A stretch of 64,000 nucleotides of DNA from positions 53,487 through 117,486 of the forward strand of contig NZ_MVHH01000008.1 in the NCBI RefSeq assembly GCF_002086515.1. The letters run 5' to 3'. Position 1 is the stretch's first letter. Every line of letters begins with the position of its first letter. Below, piece after piece: positions 9,353-18,648 of the stretch. This DNA comes from Mycolicibacter arupensis (lineage in GTDB: Bacteria > Actinomycetota > Actinomycetes > Mycobacteriales > Mycobacteriaceae). The notes beneath the pieces are model-generated. The model did no database searches, was not told the origin of the DNA, and worked only from the letters and a program-made list of their open reading frames with translations. Both the position numbers and the translations under genes were made by a program.

Positions 9353-12061
9353 CTAGTGTGCCGCGGCATCCCAGCTGCGCCCATAACCCACCGCAACCTC
9401 CAGCGGGACGCTGAGCGGATAAGCACTGCCCATCTTGTCGCGCACCAGCGCCTCCAGCGCCTCGCGTTCGCCGTCGGCCACCTCGAACAGCAGCTCGTCG
9501 TGCACCTGCAGCAACATCCTCGACCGCAGCTCGGAGGCCTTGAGCGCGGTGTCGACGTTGATCATCGCCACCTTGATGATGTCGGCCGCGCTGCCCTGGA
9601 TCGGGGCGTTGAGCGCGGCCCGCTCGGCGGATTCGCGGACCTGGCGGTTGCTGCTGTCCAGCTCCGGCAGGTAGCGCCGCCGGCCCAGCACCGTCGAGGT
9701 GTAGCCGTCCTTGCGGGCCTGCTCCACCACCTCGTGCAGGTAGTCGCGCACCCGGCCGAACCGGTCGAAGTAGGCGTCCATCTGCTCTTTGGCCTCTTCG
9801 GTCGAGATCTTGAGCTGGGAGGCCAGCCCGTAGGCGCTCAGTCCGTAGGCCAGGCCGTAGGACATCGCCTTGACGCGGCGACGCATGTCCGGGGTCACCT
9901 CGTCGATGGGCACCGAGAACGCCCGCGACCCGACGAACGAGTGCAGGTCTTCGCCGGTGTTGAACGCCTCGATGAGGCCGGCGTCGGCCGACAGGTGCGC
10001 CATGATGCGCATCTCGATCTGGCTGTAGTCCACCGTCATCAGCTCGACGTAGTCCTGTCCGCCTCCAGAGCCCACCACGAAGGCGTCGCGGATCTGCCGG
10101 CCGGCGTCGGTGCGGATCGGGATGTTCTGCAGGTTGGGCTCGGTGGAGGACAGCCGGCCGGTGGCCGCGATGGTCTGGTTCAGCGTGGTGTGGATGCGGC
10201 CGTCGGAGGCCACAGATTTCAGCAAGCCGTCGACGGTCACCTTGAGCCGGGTGACGTCGCGGTGGGTCAGCAGGTGCTCCAGGAACGGATGCCCGGTCTT
10301 GTCGAACAGCGTCTGCAGGGCGTCGGCATCGGTGGTGTAGCCGGTCTTGGTCTTCTTCGTCTTAGGCATGCCCAGCTCGTCGAAGAGCACTACCTGCAGC
10401 TGCTTGGGCGATCCGAGGTTGATCTGCTTGCCGATCACCGCATAGGCGGCTTCGGCCGCATCCCGGATCTGGTCGCCGAACCGGCTCTGCAGCTGATTCA
10501 AGTGGGCCAGGTCGACACCGATCCCGGCATCCTCCAACTCCGCCAGCACGCGCTGCAGGGGCAGTTCGATGTCGGCGAGCAGGCCGGCGGAGTCGATCCG
10601 GTCAAGCTCGAGGTCCAGCGCATCGGCCAGATCGTTGACCGCCCTGGCCCGCAGGATCGCCGTCTGCACCGCTTGGTCATCGACGCCTTCGGTGTCGTCG
10701 AGCAGTGAGAGCTGTTGTTGTTCAGCGGATTCGGCGCGCAGTTCCCGGCGCAGGTAGCGCACCGAGAGATCGTCGAGGCTGAAGCTGCGCTGCCCGGGGC
10801 GCACCAGGTAGGCGGCCAGCGCGGTGTCGCTGGTGACACCGTCGAGGGCCCAGCCACGCCCGGCCAGGTCGTGGATGGCCAGCTTGGCCTCGTGCAACGC
10901 CTTCGGCTTGGTCGGGTCGGCCAGCCAGGCACCGAGCGCGGCCTCGTCGTCGGCGGTCAGGGCCGCGGTGTCGACATAGCCGCCCTCTCCGTCTGCCGAG
11001 GCCAGTGCCAGCGCGGTGGCGTCGCTGTCGAAGCTGCGGTGGGTGCCGATCACGGCCAGCCCGGTGCGGCGGCCGTCGGAGGCGTGCTCGGTCAGCCAGG
11101 CGGCGACGGTGCCCGGTTCCAGGGCGCCGCCGCGCACCTCGAAGCCCTCTTCGGCCTCGGCCACGGTGCCGCCCGCGGTGGACAGGGTCTCGAAAAGGCG
11201 ATCCCGCAGCACCCGGAACTCGAGGTCGTCAAAGAGCTGGTGGATCTGCTCGCGGTCCCAGGGCACCAGCCGCAGGGTGTCCGGCGTCTGCGCCAGCGGC
11301 ACGTTGCGCACCAAGTCGGTGAGTTCGCGGTTGAGGATCACGGTGGACAGGTTGGCGCGCAACGCATCTCCGACCTTGCCCTTGACGGTGTCGACGTGGT
11401 CGACCAGGCCTTGCAGCGAGCCGTATTCGGTGATCCACTTCGAGGCGGTCTTCTCCCCCACCCCGGGGATGCCCGGCAGGTTGTCGCTGGGGTCGCCGCG
11501 CAGCGCCGCGAAATCCGGGTACTGCGCCGGGGTCAGCCCGTACTTCTCGACCACGGCGTCGGGGGTGAAGCGGGTCAGGTCGCTGACGCCCTTGCGCGGG
11601 TAGAGCACGGTCACGTTCTCGTTGACCAATTGCAGGGCGTCGCGGTCGCCGGTGACCACCAGCACCCGATAGCCCTCGGCGTCGGCCTGAGTGGCCAGGG
11701 TGGCGATCAGGTCATCGGCCTCAAAGCCGGGCTCGGACAGCGTGGTGATACCCAGCGCCGCCAGCACCTCCTTGGTGATGTCGATCTGGCCGCGGAACTC
11801 ATCGGGCGTCGAGGACCGGGTGGCCTTGTACTCCGGGAAACGCTCGGAGCGGAAGGTCTGCCGCGACACGTCGAACGCGGCGGCGACGTGCGTGGGAGCC
11901 TCGTCGCGCAGCAGGTTGATCAGCATCGCGGTGAATCCGTAGACGGCGTTGGTGGTCAGGCCGCTGCGCGTCTTGAAGTTCTCCGCGGGCAGGGCATAGA
12001 AGGCGCGGTACGCCAGCGAGTTTCCGTCGAGAAGCAGCAGCGTCGGTTTGGTCTGACTCAC
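9353..12061 (-). CDS. polA: DNA polymerase I
   Basis: PolI fills gaps and removes RNA primers during repair and lagging-strand synthesis. The product is 902 residues. Order: an N-terminal 5'-3' exonuclease/flap domain (LLLDGNSLAYRAFYALP, DDLIATLA, GDPSDNLPGIPGVGEKTA), a degenerate 3'-5' exonuclease-like domain (catalytically lost in mycobacterial PolI, from family knowledge), and the polymerase domain with motif A (DYSQIEMR), motif B (RRRVKAMSYGLAYG) and motif C (QVHDELL). I placed the start at GTG 12061. An ATG at 12091 overlaps the stop of the upstream ABM gene as TGATG, so translational coupling from that start, adding ten residues, is a real alternative. Confidence 0.95.
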   Translation of the reverse strand: MSQTKPTLLLLDGNSLAYRAFYALPAENFKTRSGLTTNAVYGFTAMLINLLRDEAPTHVAAAFDVSRQTFRSERFPEYKATRSSTPDEFRGQIDITKEVLAALGITTLSEPGFEADDLIATLATQADAEGYRVLVVTGDRDALQLVNENVTVLYPRKGVSDLTRFTPDAVVEKYGLTPAQYPDFAALRGDPSDNLPGIPGVGEKTASKWITEYGSLQGLVDHVDTVKGKVGDALRANLSTVILNRELTDLVRNVPLAQTPDTLRLVPWDREQIHQLFDDLEFRVLRDRLFETLSTAGGTVAEAEEGFEVRGGALEPGTVAAWLTEHASDGRRTGLAVIGTHRSFDSDATALALASADGEGGYVDTAALTADDEAALGAWLADPTKPKALHEAKLAIHDLAGRGWALDGVTSDTALAAYLVRPGQRSFSLDDLSVRYLRRELRAESAEQQQLSLLDDTEGVDDQAVQTAILRARAVNDLADALDLELDRIDSAGLLADIELPLQRVLAELEDAGIGVDLAHLNQLQSRFGDQIRDAAEAAYAVIGKQINLGSPKQLQVVLFDELGMPKTKKTKTGYTTDADALQTLFDKTGHPFLEHLLTHRDVTRLKVTVDGLLKSVASDGRIHTTLNQTIAATGRLSSTEPNLQNIPIRTDAGRQIRDAFVVGSGGGQDYVELMTVDYSQIEMRIMAHLSADAGLIEAFNTGEDLHSFVGSRAFSVPIDEVTPDMRRRVKAMSYGLAYGLSAYGLASQLKISTEEAKEQMDAYFDRFGRVRDYLHEVVEQARKDGYTSTVLGRRRYLPELDSSNRQVRESAERAALNAPIQGSAADIIKVAMINVDTALKASELRSRMLLQVHDELLFEVADGEREALEALVRDKMGSAYPLSVPLEVAVGYGRSWDAAAH

Positions 12062-12090
12062 GGGGACAACTCTAGGCACTGCCGCGGACA

Positions 12091-12378
12091 TCAGGTCAGC
12101 GGTCGCTCCTCGGCGACGTCGTACTCGGCGATCGCGGCCGACAGGATCGCGGCGGCCTGCTCGTCGCTGGGCCCGCTGCCGCGGAACGCTTCCAACGCGG
12201 CCCGCGATTCCCAACGTTCGAAGATGTCGACGCGGCCCGGATCGAGAAGGTCGGCCGTGATCGCGAAGTCGTGGCATCCCGGTGCGCGGCGAGCCTGCTT
12301 CACGACGTCGCGGCACTGGTGCAGGTAGCCGTCCCGCTGACCGGGATCCACCGCCAGATGTCCTGCGACGATCACCAT
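12091..12378 (-). CDS. ABM-domain (antibiotic biosynthesis monooxygenase-like) protein
   Basis: A 95-residue single-domain protein from ATG 12378, preceded by an AGAGGGG ribosome-binding site. MVIVAGHLAVDPGQRD and the later DIFERWESRAALEAF are typical of the dimeric ferredoxin-like ABM fold, a family ranging from quinol monooxygenases to proteins of unknown role. It lies immediately upstream of polA on the same strand and its stop overlaps a possible polA start. It is divergent from the DUF35/thiolase pair. Confidence 0.8.
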   Translation of the reverse strand: MVIVAGHLAVDPGQRDGYLHQCRDVVKQARRAPGCHDFAITADLLDPGRVDIFERWESRAALEAFRGSGPSDEQAAAILSAAIAEYDVAEERPLT

Positions 12379-12446
12379 TGCCGAACCCCTCTGCTTCCGC
12401 GTCTGACCCCGCCACCATAGGTCGGAGCACCCGACCGCCCGGTGAC

Positions 12447-12460
12447 TGGAACACGTTTCA
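12447..12460. promoter_or_regulatory. KstR-type operator upstream of the DUF35/thiolase pair
   Basis: TGGAACACGTTTCA fits the published KstR consensus TNNAACNNGTTNNA at every fixed position. KstR is the TetR-type repressor of mycobacterial cholesterol and steroid catabolism. The site lies 33 bases before the GTG of the DUF35 gene in the gap shared with the divergent ABM gene. I infer that the DUF35/thiolase pair, and perhaps the ABM-polA side, is steroid-responsive. Confidence 0.65.
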
Positions 12461-12492
12461 ATTTCACTGCCGTCGTTGGGTACGCTGACCGA

Positions 12493-12936
12493 GTGCCAGA
12501 TGTAGCCTCGCAGCCGGCCATCGACGGGTGGTTCGCCACCGACGACGCCGGCCTCCCCCACCTGACCGGCGCCAAGTGTCCGCAGTGCGGCACCTATGTG
12601 TTCCCGCCGCGTGAGAACAACTGCCCCAACCCCGCCTGCGACGGCGACGTGTTGGAGCCGGTCGCGCTGTCGCGGCGCGGCACGATCTGGAGCTACACCG
12701 AGAACCGGTACCTCCCGCCGGCCCCCTACCCGCCGAGCGACCCGTTCGAGCCGTTCGCGATCGCCGCGGTGGAGCTGGCCGACGAGGGCCTGATCGTGCT
12801 GGGCAAGGTGGTCGAGGGCACCCTGGCCGCGGACTTGAAGGTCGGCATGGAGATGGAGCTGACCACCATGCCGCTCTACACCGACGACGACGGCGTGACG
12901 CGCACCGTCTACGCGTGGAAGAAGGTGGACGCATGA
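12493..12936 (+). CDS. DUF35/OB-fold Zn-ribbon protein, thiolase partner (Rv1628c-like)
   Basis: A 147-residue protein from GTG 12493. It has a zinc ribbon (CPQCG near residue 29, then CPNPAC) followed by an OB fold (LSRRGTIWSYTEN, IVLGKVVEG), the DUF35 architecture. Such proteins pair with thiolase-like lipid-transfer proteins, for example ChsH2 with Ltp2 in steroid side-chain removal. The stop overlaps the start of the next gene as ATGA, so the two are translationally coupled. A KstR-type site lies upstream, supporting a steroid or CoA-ester degradation role, though the exact substrate is not known. Confidence 0.88.
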   Translation: MPDVASQPAIDGWFATDDAGLPHLTGAKCPQCGTYVFPPRENNCPNPACDGDVLEPVALSRRGTIWSYTENRYLPPAPYPPSDPFEPFAIAAVELADEGLIVLGKVVEGTLAADLKVGMEMELTTMPLYTDDDGVTRTVYAWKKVDA

Positions 12937-14132
12937 GCCCCGAGCCGCTGTACATCCTGGGTGCGGGCATGCACCCGTGGGGCAAGTGGGGCCGCGACTT
13001 CACCGAGTACGGGGTGGTCGCCGCCCGTGCCGCGCTGGCCGACGCCGGCCTGAACGCGCAGCAGATCCAGTTCATCGCCGGGGCGGACACCATCCGCAAC
13101 GGCTACCCGGGCTTCATCGCCGGTTCGACGTTCGCCCAGAAGCTGGGCTGGAACGGGGTTCCGGTGTCCTCGTCGTATGCCGCCTGCGCCTCCGGGTCGC
13201 AGGCGCTGCAGAGCGCCCGGGCCCAGATCCTGGCCGGCTTCTGCGATGTGGCGCTGGTGATCGGCGCCGACACCACCCCCAAGGGCGCGTTCGCCCCCGT
13301 CGGCGGTGAACGCAAGAACGACCCCGACTGGCAGCGCTTCCACCTGATCGGTGCGATGAACCCGGTGTACTTCGCGCTGCTGGCGCGCCGCCGGATGGAC
13401 CTCTACGGCGCCACCTCCGAAGACTTCGCCCAGGTCAAGGTGAAGAACTCCCGGCACGGGCTGAACAACCCGAACGCGCGCTACCGCAAGGAGTCCGCGG
13501 TCGCCGACGTGCTGGCCAGCCCGGTGGTCTCCGACCCGCTGCGCCAGCTCGACATCTGCGCCACCTCCGACGGTGCGGCCGCGCTGATCGTGGCCAGCGC
13601 GGAGTTCGCCAAGAAGCACTTGGGTTCGCTCGACGGTGTGCCGTCGGTGCGCGCGGTGTCCACCGTGACCCCCCGCTACCCGCAGCACCTGCCCGAATTG
13701 CCGGACATCGCAACCGATTCCACCGCCGTCGTGGCGGCCCCGGAGCGGGTGTTCAAGGACCAGATCCTGGACGCGGCCTACGCCGAGGCCGGGATCGGCC
13801 CGGAGGATGTCAGCCTGGCCGAGGTGTATGACCTGTCCACCGCGCTGGAGATCGACTGGTACGAGCACCTGGGCCTGTGCGCCAAGGGTGAGGGCGAGCA
13901 GTTGCTGCGCAGCGGCGCCACCACCCTCGGTGGCCGGGTCCCGGTGAACCCGTCCGGCGGGCTGGCCTGCTTCGGCGAGGCGATCCCGGCGCAGGCCATT
14001 GCCCAGGTGTGCGAGCTCACCTGGCAGCTGCGTGGTCAGGCCACCGGCCGTCAGGTCGAGGGCGCCACCGTCGGTGTGACGGCCAACCAGGGCCTGTTCG
14101 GTCACGGCTCCTCGGTGATCGTCGCCCGCTAG
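12933..14132 (+). CDS. Thiolase-like lipid-transfer protein (Rv1627c-like)
   Basis: A 399-residue SCP-x/thiolase-superfamily protein starting at ATG 12933 inside the stop of the DUF35 gene. Thiolase-fold signatures include SSSYAACASGSQAL (the nucleophile-loop cysteine), the VNPSGGLACFGEAIPA C-terminal motif and the final VTANQGLFGHGSS. In this family such proteins catalyse retro-aldol or thiolytic cleavage of CoA-linked steroid or acyl side chains together with a DUF35 partner. M. tuberculosis has this pair at the same place beside polA (from memory). A palindromic repeat follows the stop. Confidence 0.9.
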   Translation: MSPEPLYILGAGMHPWGKWGRDFTEYGVVAARAALADAGLNAQQIQFIAGADTIRNGYPGFIAGSTFAQKLGWNGVPVSSSYAACASGSQALQSARAQILAGFCDVALVIGADTTPKGAFAPVGGERKNDPDWQRFHLIGAMNPVYFALLARRRMDLYGATSEDFAQVKVKNSRHGLNNPNARYRKESAVADVLASPVVSDPLRQLDICATSDGAAALIVASAEFAKKHLGSLDGVPSVRAVSTVTPRYPQHLPELPDIATDSTAVVAAPERVFKDQILDAAYAEAGIGPEDVSLAEVYDLSTALEIDWYEHLGLCAKGEGEQLLRSGATTLGGRVPVNPSGGLACFGEAIPAQAIAQVCELTWQLRGQATGRQVEGATVGVTANQGLFGHGSSVIVAR

Positions 14133-14164
14133 CTTTTCCTCTTCCCCTTCCCCTTCCCCTTCCG

Positions 14165-14226
14165 CGCGAGCGTGCGTGTCTGTGCCGCGACACGCCGCTC
14201 TGCGCGTACAACTACGCACGTTCGCG
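14165..14226 (+). repeat. 62-bp palindromic dispersed repeat, copy A
   Basis: A 62-base imperfect palindrome with arms of about 21 bases (14165-14185 and 14206-14226; left arm CGCGAGCGTGCGTGTCTG). It is preceded by a pyrimidine-only run at 14133-14163. Compared by eye with the reverse complement of copy B (19299-19360) it matches at 54 of 62 positions. It sits between the thiolase stop and the DUF167 gene. It resembles a REP/MITE-like intergenic element; no coding potential. Confidence 0.85.
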
Positions 14227-14245
14227 ACACTGGGATCCTGTTCTG

Positions 14246-14476
14246 ATGACCGAAACCGTCGTCGTCAAGGTCAAGCCGGGCAGCCGCAAAGGGCCGCTGG
14301 TGGAGACCGACGACGACGGGCAGCTAACCGTCTACGTACGTGAACCCGCAGTGGACGGCAAGGCGAACGCCGCCGTCATCCGCGTTCTGGCCGCACATTT
14401 CGGGGTTCCGCGCAGCCGGGTGGAACTGGCCTCCGGCGCGGGCGCACGCGTCAAGCGTTTCCGGGTCGAGCGTTAG
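14246..14476 (+). CDS. DUF167/YggU family protein
   Basis: A 76-residue protein starting at ATG 14246. VVVKVKPGSRKGP, then VYVREPAVDGKANAAVIRVLAAHFGV and a final SGAGARVKRFRV match the small YggU/DUF167 fold, whose function is unknown. It lies just downstream of repeat copy A and is convergent with the GntR regulator (9-base gap). Confidence 0.85.
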   Translation: MTETVVVKVKPGSRKGPLVETDDDGQLTVYVREPAVDGKANAAVIRVLAAHFGVPRSRVELASGAGARVKRFRVER

Positions 14477-14485
14477 CTCGCAGCG

Positions 14486-15151
14486 TCAGACCGAACCGAT
14501 GGGGCGCAGCACGCCACGTCGGGTCAGCTCGGCGAGCACCACCTCAGCCTGCAGCTCCGCTCGCTCCATGCACGCCGTCCGCGCGGCCTCTGGATCGCGT
14601 TGGTGGATGGCCGCGGCTTCCGCCTCGAAACTGGGCAGAAACTCGTCATGTTCGTTGACATAGCTACCCCAGAACCCGCGCGGCATGAACACCCGCGAGG
14701 CGCTGATCGCCGCCTGCAGAGGCGGACCGGCGTATTCCTCGACAAGAATCCGGCGAAACTCCAGGGCCGCGTCTTGAAACCCGGCCGGCGCCTTGTTGGC
14801 GCGCAGATCCCGCAGCGCAGCATCCAACTCGGCGAGCACTCGCGGGGTCGGACTCACCGCCGCCCGCGCCGAGGGAATCGCATTCAAGGTCCCGTGCAAT
14901 TCGTGCTGTTCGCGAACGACGGCCTCATCGAACCGGCTGACGAACACGCCCCGGTGATAGACGCTGGTCAGCACTCCTTGCTGCTCGAGTTGGTCGATCG
15001 CCTGCTGAACCGGTAGCCGGCTGACGCCCACAGCGCTGGCAATCGCGTCACGGATGATCCGGTCACCGGTGCGCAACTCCCCCGCCAGCACCAGGTCGAC
15101 GATGTGGTAGACGACCAGATCCTTCTCTTTGAACCCGTATTTCTTCGGCAT
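14486..15151 (-). CDS. GntR family regulator (FCD type)
   Basis: A 221-residue regulator. The N-terminal winged helix (IASAVGVSRLPVQQAIDQLE, about residues 38-57) is followed by an all-helical C-terminal domain with the layout of FadR/FCD regulators (LHGTLNAIPSARAAV, later AIHQRDPEAARTACMERAE). FCD domains usually bind small carboxylates through a metal. It sits 8 bases downstream of prcA on the same strand, so it may be the last gene of the pup-prcB-prcA transcript. I recall no counterpart beside prcA in M. tuberculosis. Confidence 0.82.
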   Translation of the reverse strand: MPKKYGFKEKDLVVYHIVDLVLAGELRTGDRIIRDAIASAVGVSRLPVQQAIDQLEQQGVLTSVYHRGVFVSRFDEAVVREQHELHGTLNAIPSARAAVSPTPRVLAELDAALRDLRANKAPAGFQDAALEFRRILVEEYAGPPLQAAISASRVFMPRGFWGSYVNEHDEFLPSFEAEAAAIHQRDPEAARTACMERAELQAEVVLAELTRRGVLRPIGSV

Positions 15152-15159
15152 CGCGGGAC

Positions 15160-15906
15160 CTAGCCAGACGTTTCGTCTGACGCCTCCCCCGACGAGTCGG
15201 TTTGTGAGAGCAACGATTCCAAAGCGGCACGGTTGATGCGGCGAAACGCGCGCTTGGGCCGATTGGCATCCAAAATGGCGACCTCCAAGGTGCCCGGACC
15301 CAGCTCGCGCGGTTCGGCGCCGTTACCGGTGTCGGTCTGCTTGAGCGCGTTGACCGCGATGTGCAGCGCGTCGGCCAGCTCCGCGTTCTCGGCGTAGGAC
15401 TCTTTGAGCGCAGTGGCCACCGGCTCGGTGGTACCACCCATCACCACGAAATGCGGCTCGTCGGTGATCGACCCGTCGTAGGTGATCCGATACAGCTCAG
15501 GCGCTTTCGTCTGGCCCTGGTAGGCGACACCGGCAACGCACAGCTCCACCTCGTAGGGCTTGGCCTGCTCGGTGAAGATGGTGCCCAGGGTCTGGGCGTA
15601 GACGTTGGCCAATTGCCGCGCGGTGACATCCCGCCGGTCATAGGCATAGCCACGGGTGTCGGCGAACTGGATTCCTCCGCGGCGCAGATTCTCGAACTCG
15701 TTGATCCGGCCCGCGGCCGCAAAGCCCACCCGGTCATAGAGCTCACTGATCTTCTGCAATGAGCGCGAAGGGTTTTCGGCGACGAACAACACGCCGTCGG
15801 CATACGCCAGCGCCACCACACTGCGGCCCCGGGCAATACCTTTGCGGGCGAGCTCACTGCGCTCCCGCATCGCCTGTTCGGGCGAGATGAAATACGGGAA
15901 GCTCAT
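15160..15906 (-). CDS. prcA: 20S proteasome alpha subunit
   Basis: A 248-residue alpha subunit forming the outer, gated rings of the 20S core particle. The N-terminus [21 protein letters not shown] is the actinobacterial alpha signature (gate segment and H0 helix). The start overlaps the prcB stop by ATGA, so the two are co-translated. The C-terminal tail is acidic and flexible. Together with PrcB it degrades pupylated proteins delivered by Mpa. Confidence 0.97.
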   Translation of the reverse strand: MSFPYFISPEQAMRERSELARKGIARGRSVVALAYADGVLFVAENPSRSLQKISELYDRVGFAAAGRINEFENLRRGGIQFADTRGYAYDRRDVTARQLANVYAQTLGTIFTEQAKPYEVELCVAGVAYQGQTKAPELYRITYDGSITDEPHFVVMGGTTEPVATALKESYAENAELADALHIAVNALKQTDTGNGAEPRELGPGTLEVAILDANRPKRAFRRINRAALESLLSQTDSSGEASDETSG

Positions 15907-16784
15907 TTCTTACCCCGCTTGGTCGCCGGCGCAACCCCTCCGCCACGAGTTCGACTCTCAACCACGGCACGGGCCAGTTCGGCGATCCGCTCCTCGGTGA
16001 TGTCGACGGCCCCGTCGACGTCGATGGTGACCGCGGTCGGGTAGATGCCGCGCACCAGATCCGGTCCGCCCGTGGCGGAGTCGTCATCGGCGGCGTCGTA
16101 GAGCGCCTCGATCGCGACCCGCAGGGCGGAGTCGGCGTCAGTGATCTGTCCGTAGAGCTTCTTGATCGACGACTTGGCGAACAGCGAACCCGAGCCCACC
16201 GCCTGATAGCCCTCGCTCTCGACGTTCCAGCCGCCGGCGGCGTCGAACGACACGATGCGCCCCGCCGTCTGCGGGTCCTCAGCGTCGATGTCGTAACCGG
16301 CCAGCAGCGGCAACGCCACCAGCCCCTGCATCGCCGCGCCGAGGTTGCCGCGCACCATGGTCGACAACCGGTTGACCTTGCCGGCGAACGTCAGCGGCAC
16401 GCCTTCGAGCTTCTCGTAATGCTCCAGCTCCACCGCATAGAGCCGAGCGAACTCGACAGCGATCGCGGCTGTGCCCGCGATGCCGGTCGCGGTGTATTCG
16501 TCGGTGACGTACACCTTCTGCACGTCGCGGCCCGCGATCATGTTGCCCTGCGTGGAGCGCCGGTCGCCGGCGATGAGAACCCCGCCCGGGTACTTCAGGG
16601 CGACAATGGTGGTGCCGTGCGGCAATTGGTCACCAGCAGCGACGGTCTGCGCCGCACCCGTGGGAAGCAGTTCAGGTGCCTGCAGCCGCAGGAATTCCGA
16701 GAACGACGACAGGCCTACACCGGTGAGCGCGATTCCTGGCGTTGCTGAGTTGAGAGGCAGACGATCACGCGACAACCAGGTCAC
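15903..16784 (-). CDS. prcB: 20S proteasome beta subunit (with propeptide)
   Basis: A 293-residue N-terminal-nucleophile peptidase. A 57-residue propeptide ends before [13 protein letters not shown], giving Thr58 as the catalytic nucleophile after autocleavage; the lysine of ALKYPGG and GDRRSTQGN belong to the active-site region. The propeptide length equals what I recall for M. tuberculosis PrcB. Its ATG overlaps the pup stop (ATGA), and its own stop overlaps prcA in the same way, giving a tightly coupled pup-prcB-prcA operon. Confidence 0.97.
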   Translation of the reverse strand: MTWLSRDRLPLNSATPGIALTGVGLSSFSEFLRLQAPELLPTGAAQTVAAGDQLPHGTTIVALKYPGGVLIAGDRRSTQGNMIAGRDVQKVYVTDEYTATGIAGTAAIAVEFARLYAVELEHYEKLEGVPLTFAGKVNRLSTMVRGNLGAAMQGLVALPLLAGYDIDAEDPQTAGRIVSFDAAGGWNVESEGYQAVGSGSLFAKSSIKKLYGQITDADSALRVAIEALYDAADDDSATGGPDLVRGIYPTAVTIDVDGAVDITEERIAELARAVVESRTRGGGVAPATKRGKK

Positions 16785-16975
16785 TGGCCGCCCTTTTGGA
16801 CATATGCGCGCACGAAGTCCTCGGCGTTCTCTTCCAGCACGTCATCGATCTCGTCGAGCAGGTCGTCGGTCTCCTCGGTGAGCTTCTCCCGGCGTTCCTG
16901 GCCCGCCGCAGTGCTGCCGGTCAGATCCTCGTCGTCTCCGCCGCCCCCGCCGCGCTTGGTCTGCTCCTGAGCCAT
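16781..16975 (-). CDS. pup: Prokaryotic ubiquitin-like protein Pup
   Basis: A 64-residue, acidic, intrinsically disordered protein tag starting at ATG 16975 behind a strong AGGAGG site. It ends in VQKGGQ. The C-terminal Gln must be deamidated to Glu by Dop before PafA ligates it to substrate lysines. The helix-forming part ([16 protein letters not shown]) binds the coiled coil of Mpa. No pafA gene is in this window; in M. tuberculosis it lies further out on the prcA side, where this genome has unrelated genes. Confidence 0.96.
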   Translation of the reverse strand: MAQEQTKRGGGGGDDEDLTGSTAAGQERREKLTEETDDLLDEIDDVLEENAEDFVRAYVQKGGQ

Positions 16976-17060
16976 TGCTGCCTCCTGAAATCTCATCGAC
17001 CGCGCATGACCGCGGCCGGTTTCTCCCACCCTACCGGTCGGCGCCGATGTTGCTCGGGGT

Positions 17061-18569
17061 CTAGGTGGTGAGTTGTTGTACCAGTTCGGCGGCACTGTCC
17101 ACCGAGTCCAGCAGTGCGCCGACGTGGGCCTTACTGCCCCGCAGCGGCTCCAAGGTGGGGATGCGCACCAGCGAGTCACCACCCAGGTCGAAGATGACCG
17201 AGTCCCAGCTCGCCGCCGCGATATCGGCGCCGAACCGGCGCAGGCACTCCCCGCGGAAGTAGGCGCGGGTGTCGGTCGGCGGGTTGTCGACCGCGGCCAG
17301 CACCTGCTGTTCGGTGATCAGGCGGCGCATGGAGCCGCGCGCCACCAACCGGTTGTACAGCCCCTTGTCCAACCGCACGTCGGAATACTGCAGGTCGATT
17401 AGGTGCAGTCGGGGCGCCGACCAGCTGAGGTTCTCCCGTTGCCGGAAGCCTTCCAGCAGACGCAGCTTGGCCGGCCAGTCCAGCAGGTCGGCGCACTCCA
17501 TCGGGTCGCGCTCCAGCTGGTCAAGGACCCTGGCCCACGTCTCGATGATGTCGGTGGCCCGTGGATCCGGCTCCCGGGCCTCCACCAGTTTCGTCACCCG
17601 TTCGAGGTAAATACGTTGCAGCGCAAGGCCGGTCATCTCGCGGCCGTCGGCGAGCGCGACGGTGGCACGCAAGGTCGGGTCACGGCTAATGACGTGCACC
17701 GCGCGAACCGGCCGCGCCAGCACGAGATCGCTCAGGTCAATCCCGTGCGCGGCACCCTCCTCGATCAGGTCGAGCACCAGCGCCGTGGTGCCCACCTTCA
17801 GATATGTCGACGTTTCGGCGAGGTTGGCGTCCCCGATGATCACGTGCAACCGGCGATATTTGTCGGCGTCGGCGTGCGGTTCGTCGCGGGTGTTGATGAT
17901 GCCGCGCTTGAGCGTGGTCTCCAGTCCGACCTCGACCTCGATGTAGTCGGCACGCTGCGACAGCTGAAAACCCGGTTCGTCGCCGGCGGCGCCCAGCCCC
18001 ACGCGACCTGAGCCGGTGACCACCTGTCGCGACACCAGAAACGGGGTCAGGCCCGCGATGATCGCCGAGAAGGGCGTCTGCCGGCTCATGAGGTAGTTCT
18101 CGTGGGTGCCGTAAGAGGCGCCCTTGTTGTCGATGTTGTTCTTGTAGAGCTGCAGTTTGGCCGCGCCGGGCACGCTGGCCACATAGCGGGCGGCGGCCTC
18201 CATCACCCGCTCACCGGCCTTGTCCCAAATGACCGCATCGAGCGGGTCGGTGACTTCGGGCGCGGAGTATTCCGGGTGCGCGTGGTCGACATAGAGCCGC
18301 GCGCCATTGGTGAGGATCATGTTCGCGGCACCGACCTCATCGGCATCGATGATCGGCGGCGGACCCGACGAGCGGCTCAGGTCGAAGCCCCGGGCGTCGC
18401 GCAGCGGCGATTCCACCTCGTAGTCCCAGCGGGTGCGCTTGGCCCGCGGGATTCCCGCCGCGGCCGCGTAGGCCAACACCGCCTGGGTGGAGGTGAGGAT
18501 CGGATTGGCAGTCGGATCCGACGGCGAAGCGATCCCGTACTCGACTTCGGTCCCGATGATCCGCTGCAT
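17061..18569 (-). CDS. dop: Pup deamidase/depupylase
   Basis: Dop deamidates the Pup C-terminal Gln and removes Pup from substrates. The 502-residue protein starts at ATG 18569 ([13 protein letters not shown]) and has the carboxylate-amine ligase fold with the conserved GTEVEYGI strand, the Dop-specific loop region after it, [11 protein letters not shown] and the late [10 protein letters not shown] segment. It lies 85 bases upstream of pup on the same strand, where an additional pup promoter could lie. Adjacency to pup and length favour Dop over its paralogue PafA. Confidence 0.95.
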   Translation of the reverse strand: MQRIIGTEVEYGIASPSDPTANPILTSTQAVLAYAAAAGIPRAKRTRWDYEVESPLRDARGFDLSRSSGPPPIIDADEVGAANMILTNGARLYVDHAHPEYSAPEVTDPLDAVIWDKAGERVMEAAARYVASVPGAAKLQLYKNNIDNKGASYGTHENYLMSRQTPFSAIIAGLTPFLVSRQVVTGSGRVGLGAAGDEPGFQLSQRADYIEVEVGLETTLKRGIINTRDEPHADADKYRRLHVIIGDANLAETSTYLKVGTTALVLDLIEEGAAHGIDLSDLVLARPVRAVHVISRDPTLRATVALADGREMTGLALQRIYLERVTKLVEAREPDPRATDIIETWARVLDQLERDPMECADLLDWPAKLRLLEGFRQRENLSWSAPRLHLIDLQYSDVRLDKGLYNRLVARGSMRRLITEQQVLAAVDNPPTDTRAYFRGECLRRFGADIAAASWDSVIFDLGGDSLVRIPTLEPLRGSKAHVGALLDSVDSAAELVQQLTT

Positions 18570-18648
18570 GACGTTCAGCCTAAAGGGGCGACACAACGAC
18601 GCCGTCAGAGGTGTTGACGTCGCCGGGGCCTGTGGCTAATTTCACTCA

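Noticed and set aside
9356..12328. Two long plus-strand frames across polA
   Set aside because: Antisense shadows of polA with no recognisable domain.
14133..14163. The C/T run as a stand-alone microsatellite
   Set aside because: Similar pyrimidine-rich runs flank the same side of the other repeat copies, so it is better treated as part of that element family.
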